From contig NC_092261.1 of assembly GCF_036320965.1 (NCBI RefSeq), positions 17,909,146 through 17,973,145 on the forward strand: a DNA stretch of 64,000 nucleotides, in the 5' to 3' direction. Numbering within the stretch: position 1 is the first letter of the stretch; each line of letters opens with the position of its first letter. Below, one piece after another: positions 34,091 to 46,394 of this stretch. The stretch is from Panulirus ornatus. Its lineage: Eukaryota > Arthropoda > Malacostraca > Decapoda > Palinuridae. Under the pieces are notes generated by a model that did not search any database, had not been told where the DNA came from, and saw only the letters and a program-made list of their open reading frames with translations. A program made the position numbers and the translations under genes.

Positions 34091-34204
34091 TTAGTAAATA
34101 CCTTAGTGTGTGAGTGAATTATCTTAGTAGCAGTAAAATCATTAAAACAGGAGTAAATACTTAAACACTTGAGTAACTTCATAAGTTTCAAAAGTTCGTG
34201 ATTG

Positions 34205-34649
<445 letters not shown>

Positions 34650-34709
<60 letters not shown>
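34650..34709. repeat. (TA)n microsatellite
   Basis: About 60 bases of TA joining an inverted nRTE-S 5' end to a 5'-truncated RTE-A copy. Confidence 0.97.
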
Positions 34710-34711
<2 letters not shown>

Positions 34712-35516
34712 TCAGTCACAGGGTGGGGGAGGGGGCGAAAGTTCTGGGAGGGTGAAAAAATGTGTGGAACGCGAGATCATTATCTCGGAAAGCAGAAATG
34801 GGTATGTTTGAAGGAACAGTGATTCCAACAATGTTATATGGTTGCGAGGCGTGGGCTATAGATAGAGGTGTGCGGAGGAGGGTGGATGTGTTGGAAATGA
34901 GATGTTTGAGGACAATATGTGGTGTGAGGTGGTTTGATCGAGTAAGTAATGAAAGAGTAAGAGAGATGTGCGGTAAGAAAAAGAGTGTGGTTGAGAGAGC
35001 AGAAGAGGGTGTGTTTTGAAATGGTTTGGTCACATGGAGAGAATGAATGAGGAAAGATTGACAAAGAGGATATATGTGTCAGAGGTGGAGGGAACGAGAA
35101 GTGGGAGACCAAATTGGAGGTGGAAAGATGGAGTGAAAAAGATTTTGAGCGATCGAGGCCTGAAAATGCAAGGGGGTGAAAGGCGTGCAAGGAATAGAGT
35201 GAATCGGTACGATGTGGTATACCAGGGTCGACGTGCTGTCAATAGATTGAACCAGGGCTTGTGAAGCGTCTGGAGTAAACCATGGAAAGTTTTGTGGGGC
35301 CTAGATGTGGAAAGGGAGCTGTGGTTTCGGTGCATTATACATGACAGCTAGAGCCTGAGTGTGAACGAATGTGGCTTTTGTTGTCTTTTCCTAGTGCTAC
35401 CTCGCGCGCATGCCGGGGGAGGGGGTTGTCATTTCATGTGTGGCAGGGTGGCGACGGAAATAAGGGCAGCAAGTATGAATTATGTGCATGTGTATATATG
35501 TATATGTCTGTGTATG

Positions 35517-35607
<91 letters not shown>

Positions 35608-35758
35608 CGTTGAAATGTAAAGGTATGTATATGTGCGTGTGTGGACGTGTATGTATATACATGTGCATGTGGGTGGGTTGGGCCATTCTTTCGTCTGTTT
35701 CCTTGCGCTACCTCGCTAACGCGAGAGACAGCAACAAAGCCTAATGAATAAATAAATA
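34710..35758 (+). mobile_element. RTE-A LINE, C-terminus and complete two-tail 3' UTR
   Basis: It starts in the [16 protein letters not shown] segment at (TA)n. ORFs 34762-35019 and 35016-35264 (one frameshift at about 35015) cover PTMLYGCEAWAIDRGVRRR, CLRTICGVRWFDRVSNERV, KWFGHMERMNEERLTKRIY and [19 protein letters not shown], to the stop at 35264. First tail motif at about 35393-35420, (TA)n at 35524-35601 within the UTR, terminal hairpin CTCGCTAACGCGAG at about 35712-35725, then an (AATA)n end. Confidence 0.9.
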
Positions 35759-35774
35759 AATATATGTATATAAC

Positions 35775-37060
35775 GTGCAGGAGGTCGAACGGAGGGTGAA
35801 AAATAGGCAGAGTTGGGATGAGCGAGTATATGCAGACATTTGGAAGAATAAGGATATGTTGTGGAAAGAGATCAAAAGTTTGAGATAAATAAGATAACGA
35901 ATGGTAGGTAACAACGGTGATGGGGGCAAATGTACTAAATGGCAACTGGCAATGATGAGGTGAAGAGGTTCTGGAGTGAGTACTCTGAAGGACTGTTGAA
36001 TGTGTTTGATGATATGCTGGCAGATAGTTGTGATTGGATCGGGAGGAGTGCAAAGTGGTCAAGTCATGGCATGTAGTTTGGTGAAGAGAGGAGGTGGTGA
36101 AAGCTTTGTGTAAGACTGAATGTGGCAAGGCGGCTGGAGTGGAAGGTTTTACAGTTGATTTTCTTATAAAAGAGGGTTAATGTGTTGTTGGCTGATTAGT
36201 TAGGATTACCTGGGTATGTATGGAGGTACGTAAGGATTGGTGGAATGCCTATATAGTGGCAATGTATAAAGGCAAAGGGGAGAGTTCGAATTACAGAGGG
36301 ATAAGTCTGTTGAGTGTAACTGGTAAGTTGCATTATTAAGAAGGTAATGTCCTGCACAAAGCATCAGTTCGGGGAGGAGCAATGTGGTGTCAGGAGTGGT
36401 AGAATATGCGTGGATCAGGTTTTTGCTTTGAAGAAAGTTTGTGGAAGATAGAGAATTAGAAGGATTGTATGTGAAATTCATGGATCTGGGGCATGTTTGA
36501 AGGTATAGTAAACCCAATGGAGTTCTGTACATTTGGGGGATGGCCTTTAGGTGAGATGGTACAAAAGAGGGTGAATGTGTTGGAAAAGAAATGTTTGAGG
36601 ACAATATACGGTGCGGGGAGGGTTGGTCGAGTAAGAAATGATAGGTTAAGGGATTACTAAGAAGAGTATGGGTGAGAGAGCTGAAAAGGGTGTGATGAAA
36701 TGGACTGCATGTATGGAGACAATGGTGAGGAGAGTTGACAAAGAGGAAACGTATGTCAGGAGACCGAAAGAGATAGAAAGTAAGAGAGAATAAGATTTTG
36801 AGTTGCTCGGGGCCTGAGCATGTAGGAGAATGAAAGGCGAGCGATGTGGTATACAGTGAACAACGTGCTGCGATGGACTGAACCAGGGAAAATTCAACAT
36901 CAGAGGAAAATCACGGAAAGGTGTATGGAACCTAGTTGTGGATAGGGGGCTGTGGTTTCGGTGCATCATGTATGACTGCTAGAGAGTCGATGTGAATGAA
37001 TGAGGCCATTTCTTCGTCTGCTCCTGGCGTTATCTTACTAACGCGAGCAACGACGAAGAC
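35775..37060 (+). mobile_element. RTE-B LINE relic with RT core deleted
   Basis: It lies directly behind the tail of the previous copy, on the same strand. It starts in the linker (VEVERRVKNRQSWDERVYADIWKN-like), passes the VVKALCKTECGKAAGVEG-like RT start and the GEEQCGVRSGRICVDQVFALKK block. At about 36490 it jumps to the C-terminal MFEGIVNPMEF region and runs to about 36900. A single short 3' tail with GCGTTATCTTACTAACGCGAG at about 37027-37047 ends it. It is heavily mutated and differs consistently from RTE-A. Confidence 0.75.
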
Positions 37061-37589
37061 GTGAGAATGCACCCTCGAAACTGCAGAAACCCTATAAAAC
37101 GGGTCTCAGAGATCCGTAATAATGATATGCAGTGAACGTTCCACGTTATCTCTACGTCAGCATGAAGAGCCGCAGAACAACACGGGAGTAAAAAGAGGAA
37201 AAACCACTACAGTGTGACAATTAAAGCAACACAAGCACAACTTTTAAACAAGCGATACTCAAAACAAAGCAACACTACTTGGAGCTACGCTGATCACAAT
37301 ACAACGCCTTATGAAAATCCAGTAGATCCCCAATGCAAAGTACTACCAGCACTCTCGCAGCGCAGCAGCCTAACAGAGCAACATTCTAACAATATGCCAG
37401 TCCAGGAAGGTTTTAACGCACGGAAACACCACTCACAAAGACTAACAAACAATAAAGTAGCACGCTTAGGCAATGTCGGACGGATGTAACACCTGGTCAA
37501 AGCTCCCCACCAAATACATCCTTACAACAAAGCAAAAAGCTGTAGTTAAGCTTATACAGCACAGCAGCTAAGATGCAACTCAAAGGATT

Positions 37590-38035
37590 CAACTGCCACA
37601 GTACACTTGAACAAAGAAGCACTGGAACGAATCAAACAGAGAAACACCAATAAGTGAGGAACTTAAGAGCGAATCAACAAATACAGCACAACACTTCAAA
37701 AGAAGCACTCAAACGAATAAACTGTGGAAGTGCAACACTTCAACAAGGGAGGCACTGGAACAATTCAACTAACTCAGTGCAGCACCTTAATAAAGAAGCA
37801 CTGGGCCGAATCAGCTAATACAGCGCAACACTTCAACAAGGAAGGCACTCGAACGAATCAACGAGTACATCGCAGCGCTTCAACAAGGGAGGCGCGCTCG
37901 AACGAATCAGTTAACACAGCGCAACACCTCAGCAAAGAAGCACTCAAACGATCCAAACTGTGAAAGTGCAACACCTCGACAAGAGAGGCACTCGAACGAA
38001 TCCACTACCACAGCGCAACACTTCAACAAAGTACC
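37590..38035 (+). repeat. Minisatellite, ~47-bp unit
   Basis: Repeated GCAACACTTCAACAAGGAAG, GGCACTCGAACGAATCAACT and A.CACAGC segments form about nine imperfect units. Every second or third unit has GTGGAAGT in place of ACACAGCG. More degenerate similar sequence extends left to about 37220. Confidence 0.85.
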
Positions 38036-38109
38036 GCCCTGGCAGAGCGACAAGCAACACCGCAACTCGGCGGGCGACTCACACCAAGTTTTGATTTAGA
38101 GACTTCGCA

Positions 38110-38290
38110 GCTGACGGCTCCGCTGGGGTGGGGTGGGGTGTGGGGGGGGATAAATGGGGGGTGTATGATATTGGTGTTGGGAGGGAGATGGGGGAGGGGG
38201 AGGGGGGGTCAGTGCCGCGCCAGGTGTGGTGGGGCGGTTGAGGCAGTGGGGTGCAGGGGAGACGGTTGGGTGTGTGGTATGTAAAACAAG
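38110..38290 (+). other. G-rich tract with quadruplex potential
   Basis: GGGGTGGGGTGGGGTGTGGG and following G runs at 38124-38149 give four or more G-tracts with short loops. Further GGGG runs lie at 38155-38205. No gene is seen. Confidence 0.6.
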
Positions 38291-38325
38291 GAGGGTGAAC
38301 AGGAGGGTTGCTGGAGTATGTGTAG

Positions 38326-38330
<5 letters not shown>

Positions 38331-38376
<46 letters not shown>
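38331..38376. repeat. (TA)n microsatellite
   Basis: About 46 bases of TA. Confidence 0.97.
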
Positions 38377-38379
<3 letters not shown>

Positions 38380-38594
38380 TACGTACTGCCAGACTCCGCC
38401 AGCACGTGCTTAAACCGTGAATGAAATGTCTACCTCGGCGAGGGTGTTGCACTGTCAATGGAGGAAGGAGACAGTCTAGTTGAGGAACTTCTCACTCCAA
38501 AGGCGTCCATCACATATCCCTGTAACGTAACCTTGTATCCGTAGGAGCCCATTAAATACTGACCCTGACGTTATATAACCAACGGATTAATTGC

Positions 38595-38697
<103 letters not shown>

Positions 38698-40185
38698 GTA
38701 GGGGAAGGGAACTTCACGCATATGTTACATCTCGTTTTTCTCGTACTTGCCTTTGGAGTTTCCTACTGCAGCCTGCAGTTACTTCTCTAGATTGATCCAT
38801 GTGTTCACTGGTGTCTTTCAGCTTCATTGGAATATGCTTATGTAAGGAAAGGAAATTTTAAAACTCCGCCTTTCTGGTATGGCAGAATCTGCCATGTACA
38901 TCGCCCGTAATCGAATTCCCAACTCGAATGTAACTCTGTCTCCTGTTTCCTCGCCGCGTTAATACTCTTATTCTGGACGAACGAAGTTCCCTTTGCCACT
39001 CACCTCCCTTGCACTCACTCTTAGTTCAATCCCCACTTACGTCAATTCGCCACTTCCCGTCCGTCTACAGCGTGCTAGTGGCTATTGCTATTACAAACCT
39101 CTGCATGGACGTCATTTTGGTCGTAAATGTCTGCGAATTTTTGGAATTTGACTTTGGCTTTTTTTTTTTTATTGAATTACAGATTTTTTGTCAGTAAAAA
39201 GAATATTACAAGTCTCCCTGGAGATGTTGTGGGACTCTATACACAGAACTTCTACTCTGTTTTAGTACTCTGTTTTCAGCCTCTCTGTTGCTAACATCAA
39301 GTGGTGTTGTATAGGCTGGAAAACACGGATCATCTACTGCACGTGTGATGATCATTATCCTAGAATGGCGAAATCTACTTTAGCGTATCAACGTGGATAC
39401 ACATGAAGTCTCAAGCATACAGGGACGCAGAAAGAATAAGCCTCTGAAGACAGCATATCCCCAGATCACTTAGCAGCAAACAGCACCTGCAGTTCTTCGA
39501 CCTTTCCTACGACAGTATAATCCTCTAAACACATTCTTACATCATACTAAGAATATCTGCAACTCCTCGACCTATCCCACAATGCTGTGTCGTGGTGATC
39601 AGACTAAACGGGCTAACCATTGTCTCTTAGAGGTCCAAACAAGCCCATCAAGATCGGCTGACCATCGTCTCTCATAGGTCCTAAATATGCCCATGAATAC
39701 TTCCAAGATAGTCTTTCTCGGGTCATTTTTAGAGTTGGCTGGACCACTTTTCCTAGCCGACACCACTGCACCTTTAAGGCTGCATTGTTTTCCTTTAACT
39801 CATTTTCCAACGCTCCAGCCACCTGTCTCCCGTTTATTATTCTTTGTACCCCAGCCACTACCACCCAGCCTCGCCGAAGAAAAACTACATATATGTATGA
39901 CAAGCAGCTTGCCTTTCATTCCCCCTTTGTCGAACTGTATTTCACGATCCAGTTCCTCTTAGTTAACTAGAGTAATTGTGTTCGCACTAAGCCTCTGTAC
40001 TGTTCCAAGTCCATTCACCAAAGCTTGTATTAGGGGGATGTAGCGAGGGTATGTGGACGTGATTAACACAGCTGTGTCTATGGTGTATAGGATCACCTCA
40101 AGTCACTTCACCCTATAACTCTACATTTCATTACACTTCTCCCAACCAGTGGCTTCCATTTTCTGTGTAGTGATAATAAGGATAA
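38698..40185. other. Unassigned DNA
   Basis: About 1.5 kb with no recognisable element. The best frame (39613-39903, minus, 96 residues) has no motif that I recognise. Confidence 0.4.
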
Positions 40186-40189
40186 TAAA

Positions 40190-40253
<64 letters not shown>

Positions 40254-40275
40254 GATAATATTAATAATAATAAAC
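40186..40275. repeat. (AAT)n microsatellite
   Basis: About 85 bases of AAT with one GAT near the right end. Confidence 0.98.
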
Positions 40276-40787
40276 AGATGACTGAATCAAATGCAGTCAG
40301 AGGCCGAAAATGTACACAAAAATTACTCTCAAAAAAGACAGCTGGGATTGAAAAAGCGGGTGAATGTTAAACTGTTTTTACACAAACAATTGCTAGCTGT
40401 TTATGTTCACAAAGGCTGGGGTGGCATCACTCTTGTAATGACTGTCTATACGAGCTCGCATTGGGTTTGATTAAGCTGTGGTGCCAAATTGCAACGAAGG
40501 GACGAGAGAACGCGGTGGAGAGAAATGTACATAGAGTGTCTCCTTCCTAAACTTGTTTGATGTGGTCCAGGTGATATAGGTAGTGAGCGTCGGGAGGTCT
40601 AGACTGTTTATGGCTTTTCAACAGGTGGCATAAGGAGGACTGAGGATGATTTTGCACGCTTTCTTCCGCATCTTTCCTATTTGTATGTGTGATTACTATT
40701 TGTGTTGTGGATAGTACTTTTCACAATCGTGCTTCCTCGTCTTTTAACTTTGTATATATGCACCACGTCTCTACTCCAATGAATGTA

Positions 40788-40812
40788 GACACACACACAC
40801 ACACACACACAC
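40788..40812. repeat. (CA)n microsatellite
   Basis: About 24 bases of CA at the 3' end of a minus-strand tRNA-derived SINE. From 40276 to 40787 nothing is recognised. Confidence 0.95.
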
Positions 40813-40935
40813 CAGTCTAGGCCAGGTACCCAATTCATCGACCAGCACGTAAGGTAGGATGAACAGCTGGATGGACGGTGGATCGGCTGCCGCGACCAGG
40901 ATTCGAACCTATGTGAGTTTGATCCCAGGCTGGCC
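40813..40935 (-). mobile_element. tRNA-derived SINE
   Basis: The minus strand contains the B-box GGTTCGAATCC, then TGGTCGCGGCAGCCGATCC, a CAGCTGTTCATCCTACC block and TGGTCGATGAATTGGGTACC, followed by (TG)n. The same order occurs on the plus strand at 52715-52840. Confidence 0.6.
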
Positions 40936-40962
40936 TGTGTTAGAACCTGGTCTGTAACGCTA

Positions 40963-41022
<60 letters not shown>
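40963..41022. repeat. (GT)n microsatellite
   Basis: About 58 bases of GT. Confidence 0.98.
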
Positions 41023-41024
<2 letters not shown>

Positions 41025-41775
41025 ACATCACTAGGATAACGTAACTGGTCCGCGCCATTACACGCATTCTTCTGCGTTAACGTAGGATCCCTGCATTAAC
41101 TTAGCCCCACATCTATCAGCGGTATGTGTGACCATGTGGACTCAGAACTCTCTCCCGCTCACCACCGAGTCTTTCAGGAAACTAAACAAAATTTCCCACG
41201 AGTGGATCATGTCGATTCCTGGAATATCTTTTTAATAGACCAGACTCTGTCCCCTGAGTGTGACCTTACTGCATCACGCTTAACTTCCTCAGTATCATCG
41301 TTCACCGGAGAATAGTTGGAATCGTAAAACTCAATAAACATGCGTCATGTGCTGTACCATGACAAGTGGCAACATTGCTGATCCAGTGAATCAGTGAATC
41401 ACGATTACCTCCAAAGTACAGACTCGTCAAAGCAAAGAACTGTCTTATCAAAGAACGTTTACTCCAAATGAGTCAACATTTTCCTGCCACTGGAAGTAGC
41501 GCAGCTTTGGGTTTCAAGAACTTAAAAAAAGGTGCTGGTTAACACAAGGGCTCTTTCACAGAAATTGGTCCTGGGATGATATTAGTTAAATATCCGAATA
41601 TCACAATACAGTTTTACCGGTAAAGTATATTCTTCCATCGGATCACACTCGACACATTTAGCATTTTCTGTTCCTTCAACCTGATTCATCAACGAAACTT
41701 TTTATTCTCGGAACATAATCCAACTATGACGATACGCCTCGCCTCCTAGATGTATTTCAAGGAGTGATTTGCTCA
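41023..41775. other. Unassigned DNA
   Basis: No gene or mobile element is recognised. The right end grades into degenerate sequence related to the 36-bp minisatellite. Confidence 0.4.
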
Positions 41776-42236
41776 AACTAGTGGGGCACACTTGCCTCCA
41801 GGATAAATTCCAGCTAGTGGGGCACACTTGCCTCCTGGATATATTCCAGCTAGTGGGGCACACTTGCTCCCAGGATAAATTCCAGCTAGTGGGGCACACT
41901 TGCCTCCTGGATAAATTCCAGCTAGTGAGGCACACTTGCTCCCAGGATAAATTCCAACTAGTGGGGCACACTTGCCTCCTGGATAAATTCCAACTAGTGG
42001 GGCACACTTGCCTCCTGGATATATTCCAGCTAGTGGGGCACACTTGCTCCCAGGATAAATTCCAGCTATTAGGGCACACTTCCAATCAGTGGAGCACACT
42101 TGCCCCCTGGATATATTCCAAGTAGTGGAGCACACTTGCCCTTTGGATACATTCCAACTAGTGGGGCACACTTGCCTCCTGGATATATTCATATTCCAAC
42201 CAGTGAGGCACATTTGCCCCCGGGATATATTCCATC
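41776..42236 (+). repeat. Minisatellite, 36-bp unit
   Basis: About 12-13 copies of a 36-base unit that contains CTAGTGGGGCACACTTGCC and a TCCTGGATAAATTCCAG part. Variants alternate CCTCCTGGATATA, CTCCCAGGATAAA and CCTCCTGGATAAA. One unit near 42080 is shortened and one near 42190 has a 6-base insertion. Because 36 is a multiple of three, three frames stay open across it (12-residue protein repeats), which I consider an artefact. Degenerate units appear to continue to about 42500. Confidence 0.95.
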
Positions 42237-43376
42237 CCTGGGCATATTTTGTCCCCGGAATAATCCCGATCATATAAACATTTTCCATTGCCAAAGCATT
42301 CATGACCGCTGGAACATGTTTGACTGCTACAACTTACTCAACCTGGGAGCATAATCGGTTTTGAGAGTATAATCTTTTAAGACCGTACTCGCTCACTGGA
42401 ACACACAATCCTGGAATAAATAAACCAAAATGTATTCAGTCACCAGAATATACGTTGCCATCAACCATATTTGGCCTGTGTGAGCATATTTGGCCCAGGG
42501 CCGTTGTCAGGTTGAGGAGTGTGATAAATAATAAACTTCCACTCGCATATGTTCGACCTCGAAAGTCATTCGACTGTGTGAGTACGTTCGTCTCCGAGCC
42601 AAGATTTCGCCTCACCGCGTCTAGGTTTTATGTATACATTCAACCTTCCTTTGCCTTGTGCTCGTCTGGTCTTATCCTCTGTTCGCTTCAGCCAGCGAGG
42701 TATACGCCACTCAAGGCAACATATATCACATAAATCTATAAACATTTCGAGAGACCAAGCCGGCGAAGTGATCGAGTGTTGCTCTGCCCGGTTTCACCCC
42801 ATGAAATATGGGCTCCTTCCCTGAAGTGGACTTTTATATACTTTGACGGTTCAACAAAGAGTGTGTGCCACGACGCTTACATCTGTGGTAACGATGGACA
42901 TACACAAGCACATCAGTCTTTAGGTTTGCTGGGGTCCAGCCGGGCGTTATGTTCTTTGTGCTCGGTCTGGAGTTGCCAGAAGCTTTATTTCATCTACAAA
43001 TGGCGATGCTCCTCATAGATCACTAGCCATAAATTGGATTTTATTGTCGACGGTTTGAACAGAAGCCCATCGTTCTCGTGGTTTCCAGGGGATTTCGCAA
43101 ATACCCTAATAGCATTGTTGCTGATAGTCAGCGTGCGGTTTAGCGTATAGAAAATTTCAGATATTGTACGAACTGCTGGCATAAGATCTACAACGTCAAC
43201 TGCATAACCAACTCTTAAAACCAAAGAACGTCAGTCAGAGGGCATCTATCACGTCTGACATTAAAAAGAAAAAATAGTTTCGAAATTTTTCAAGTATCGT
43301 GTTACAATAAGATTATATTCAAGCTTATACGAAGAAAAAAAAAACATGTGTGTTGTTTCTGGGTGGCTATGGATAG
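42237..43376. other. Mostly unassigned, with a repeat matching 7960-8120
   Basis: 42710-42860 shares GAGACCAA, GAAGTGATCGAGTG, a CCCGGTTTCAC-like block and TTTTATATACTTTGACGGTTC with the duplication copy B at 7.96-8.12 kb. The rest shows no gene. Confidence 0.5.
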
Positions 43377-45300
43377 ATCCCAGTAGCTTGAGGGCCGCTC
43401 GGTGGAACGATATGGGATCCAAGACACAACGCGACCATTACGATCCCGCTTCTGGGGTCCTGGACACGCTCGCTTGGCCACGGCTGGGCAGGACCGCCCC
43501 GTATCTCATGCCAACTGGAGAAGTTCCAGTTCCCTTTACTTGTGCGTGGAAGATCTGCTCCTCTCTGCTCCATAACTTTTCTCGTAACTTGTCTTCGCCA
43601 CGTGTTCTGTCTTTTCTGGTAAATGATTAGTGATTTGCTGGACAAAATTTCGTGTGCACTTCTCTGTACCTAAGTAAATTGTTTTCCTTGTCTAGGATCC
43701 TGATGATTAGTTATAATCTATGGTACGTGGATGAGAGAGATAAAAGCCTTTTTCTGTTATGTTTTGAGCTAAAGTTATATCTTGTCTCTGTCGCATCTGT
43801 TTGATATCAGAGGAAAAAAAATAACAAGAAACATCAGATGCTTCAGCTTGCATATTGTGCTAGAAATGGACACCGTAAGAAGTGGCCCCTGTAGTCGGCA
43901 GTTCGCTTGGTGTGTTTGCTGAGAAATGTTATTTCGTTGGAGTGAAAGTCTTTGTTATTCTTTTTTTTTTTTTTTACGGGGGGGACCAACCTTTTGTGGT
44001 TTACTGGAGGCCAGTATGTTGTGTATTGTGGAGGGACCAGCGTGTTGTGGTTTAGAGAGGACCCACGTGTTGTAGCTTATGGGGGACCAGTGTTGTGGCT
44101 TTTTGGGGACCCATGTGTTTCGGAAGACCCACATGTTGTGGTTAATGAAGGACCGGTGTGTTGTAGTTTATGGGGAACGAAAGTGTTGCGGTCTCCGGAT
44201 GACCAGTGTGTTGCAGTTTACGGGGGTTGTCAATACGCCAAGAACTGGTTTGCTGATGTTGCTATGTACTGAAACAGGTCTGCTAAAAAACAGGGACGTT
44301 ACGCTATGGTTGACTGAGGCCTCTTTGTAGGCCATTCTGGTGAGACTCCTCGAGGCTGAGGGGAAAAGCCTTCTCCGGTTCACTGAGAATACTAAAGGGA
44401 TCGCTAAATGTCTTGTTGGGGTCACTACAGACACTCCTCACGGCTCAAAATATTTCGAGCAGACTAACCAAGGTACAACCAAAAAAAGCCTTTCATAACA
44501 GAAGGTCAAGATGACACTTTCTGAAGTGAACTAATGAGACTATGGCCACCAAGTCAACCTGACAAGGTTGACTGAGGAAAGCAGGTCAAGCTCTCTTAAG
44601 AAATTGGACCAAAGACTTACAAAGTCTTACTACTAAGCTTCTCGTTCAATATTAAGGAATTTTCTTCTGTCAGAGTTAGGCAGCCTTCTCAGTGAGCACT
44701 GCAAGGCTGAGCGAAGACCCTCTCAAAGACCGGGAAGCTCCATTGATCTCCATCCATCACTAAAGTTAATGAGATTTTATGAAGTCTCTTGTCGCGGGAT
44801 CCTGACGCTACTCGACGAGGTTAATGCTCGCGCTTATTCAGCGAACTCCTCCTGTGGCTTCTGTGGTGAAGTGGAAGGACACATCTCGCACCACAGTGGT
44901 TGGTTCAAGTGTAACTTCGTCTCCGATTGTACCAATAATCTTTAGAAACGTATTTAGTTTCATATGTCAAGCAGTAATTATATCTGGAAGGCTTAATTGA
45001 GCTATGGCAGTTCCAGGACTAAAACGTAGTAATGTCAATAATACCCAGGTATGAGAGCTCAAATGATTAACAGGAAAGGCAAAACGTTCGAAGGGATGTG
45101 AGAGAAAGACCGAAACGTGTAATTATATTCTTTCTAAATAGTAAAGCTGTAATGTGCCACAACAACCCAGCCTGGTCGTCCGCTTGCCCGGCTGAACCCC
45201 AAGTTAGTGCTACCCACGACAAAGTTACCGAGTCTTCTTTGTGCTTGTATTTACTGGGAGTTTGTGGTGGCAGCAGGGACGCGTGCCGGGACACTCGCTC
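43377..45300 (+). repeat. Paralogous ~2 kb block, copy D2
   Basis: The second copy of the block at 10245-12490. Left anchor GATCCAAGACACAACGCGAC (about 43417) and TGGCTGGGCAGGACCGCCCC; right anchor GGCTGAACCCCAAGTTAGTG (about 45191) to GACGCGTGCCGGG. A shared middle feature is the CACCACAGTGGTTGG / CACGGTGTACCACTG neighbourhood (about 44890 and 11940). Ends are much better conserved than the middle. Confidence 0.7.
43976..44235 (+). repeat. Degenerate minisatellite, ~26-30-bp unit
   Basis: About nine units of GGGGGACCAGTGTGTTGTGG plus TTTAT, each differing by several bases and small indels, inside block D2. A related degenerate period occupies the corresponding place of block D1. Confidence 0.75.
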
Positions 45301-45462
45301 TGTATTGCTTTCATCTTAAATGTAAATATTTTTTTCCTTTCTCGCGATCTCATGTTGGGAATATTCGTTCACATCGTGGCGTCACTGGCGTCATAATCTA
45401 CGAATCACGTGAGACTGTGTTCGACTCCTGAATAGGTCGGCTGGATCACACTCAATCCACCA

Positions 45463-45467
<5 letters not shown>

Positions 45468-45543
<76 letters not shown>
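45468..45543. repeat. (TA)n microsatellite
   Basis: About 75 bases of TA at the 5' end of an RTE copy. Confidence 0.97.
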
Positions 45544-45545
<2 letters not shown>

Positions 45546-45548
<3 letters not shown>

Positions 45549-46142
45549 CCAGAGCGGAGTTTTGTTTGATGGTATAATAGTCTAGTGGATGCTGTATGGA
45601 TGCGAGACGCGGGCCTTAGACGCAAATGCGAAGAAGAGGGTGGATGTGTTGGAGATGAAATGCATGAGGGCAAAATGTGGTGTGATAAGAAATGACAGGG
45701 TAAGAAAAGGGTATGATAGCAAGAGAGTATGTATGAGAGCCGAAATGGATGCCCTGATGTGGTCTAGACATATGGAGAGGACGAACAAGGACAGGATGAC
45801 TAAAAGAGTATCTACGTTAGAGTGGAGGGAACACGGATAAGGAGGAAGCCAAGGAAGAGGCGGAAATATGAAGTGGAATATGCTTTAAACGTTAGAAACC
45901 ATAACAAGCAGGAGGGTGTGAGACTTGCAAGGGATAGCACGAACTGGAGCAATTTTGACATTGGGCCATTGAGCCGAATCACGACATATGAAACCATCCT
46001 GGGAAACCAAGCATAGGTCCTAGGGGTCAGGTTGTGGAGAGGGGGCTCTGGTTTCGGTGCAATATACAAAACAACAAGAGAGCAGATGTGAGCGAATACG
46101 GCCATTCCTTTGTCTGTTCCTGGCGATACCTTACTAACGAGG
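45546..46142 (+). mobile_element. RTE-B LINE relic, C-terminus and short 3' tail
   Basis: The frame 45589-45840 reads MLYGCETRALDANAKKRVDV, LEMKCMRAKCGVIRNDRV and ALMWSRHMERTNKDRMTKRV. A second frame to 46016 covers a diverged GRPNWRW equivalent (RKPRKRRKYEVE). A single tail with CGATACCTTACTAACGAGGG (about 46125-46144) follows and merges with the next nRTE-S. It differs from RTE-A at many positions. Confidence 0.75.
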
Positions 46143-46329
46143 GTTAGGAAAGAAAGAATACTACCCATGGATTCCTTAAATGTCGTCATAAAAGGCGAGT
46201 AAGGATGGCTGGAAATTTTCTCTTCCTGTATTACTTTCCAAAAGAAGGAACAGAACAAGGAACCAAGCGTCTAAGGCTCAGTCATCTGTTCTTAACGCTA
46301 CCTCGCTTACGCTGAAAATGGCGAGCAAG

Positions 46330-46330
<1 letters not shown>
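46143..46330 (+). mobile_element. nRTE-S (shortened, diverged)
   Basis: AGGAAAGAAAGAATACTACC, a GTCGTCATAAAAGGCGAGTA block, CCAAAAGAAGGAACAGAACA and GCTACCTCGCTTACGCTGAA with AATGGCGAGCAAGTAA, ending at (TA)n. The first ~15 bases of the family are replaced by the RTE-B tail end. Confidence 0.75.

Positions 46331-46390
<60 letters not shown>
46331..46390. repeat. (TA)n microsatellite
   Basis: About 60 bases of TA lying between an nRTE-S 3' end and an inverted RTE-A 3' end. Confidence 0.97.

Positions 46391-46394
<4 letters not shown>

Noticed and set aside
39613..39903. 96-residue minus-strand frame as a possible transposase relic
   Set aside because: No catalytic or DNA-binding motif that I can point to, and no terminal repeats around it.
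41773..42303. Long open frames (176, 127 and 118 residues) over the 36-bp minisatellite as a Cys-rich repeat protein
   Set aside because: The unit length is a multiple of three, so three frames on both strands stay open automatically. No splice or start context supports any of them.
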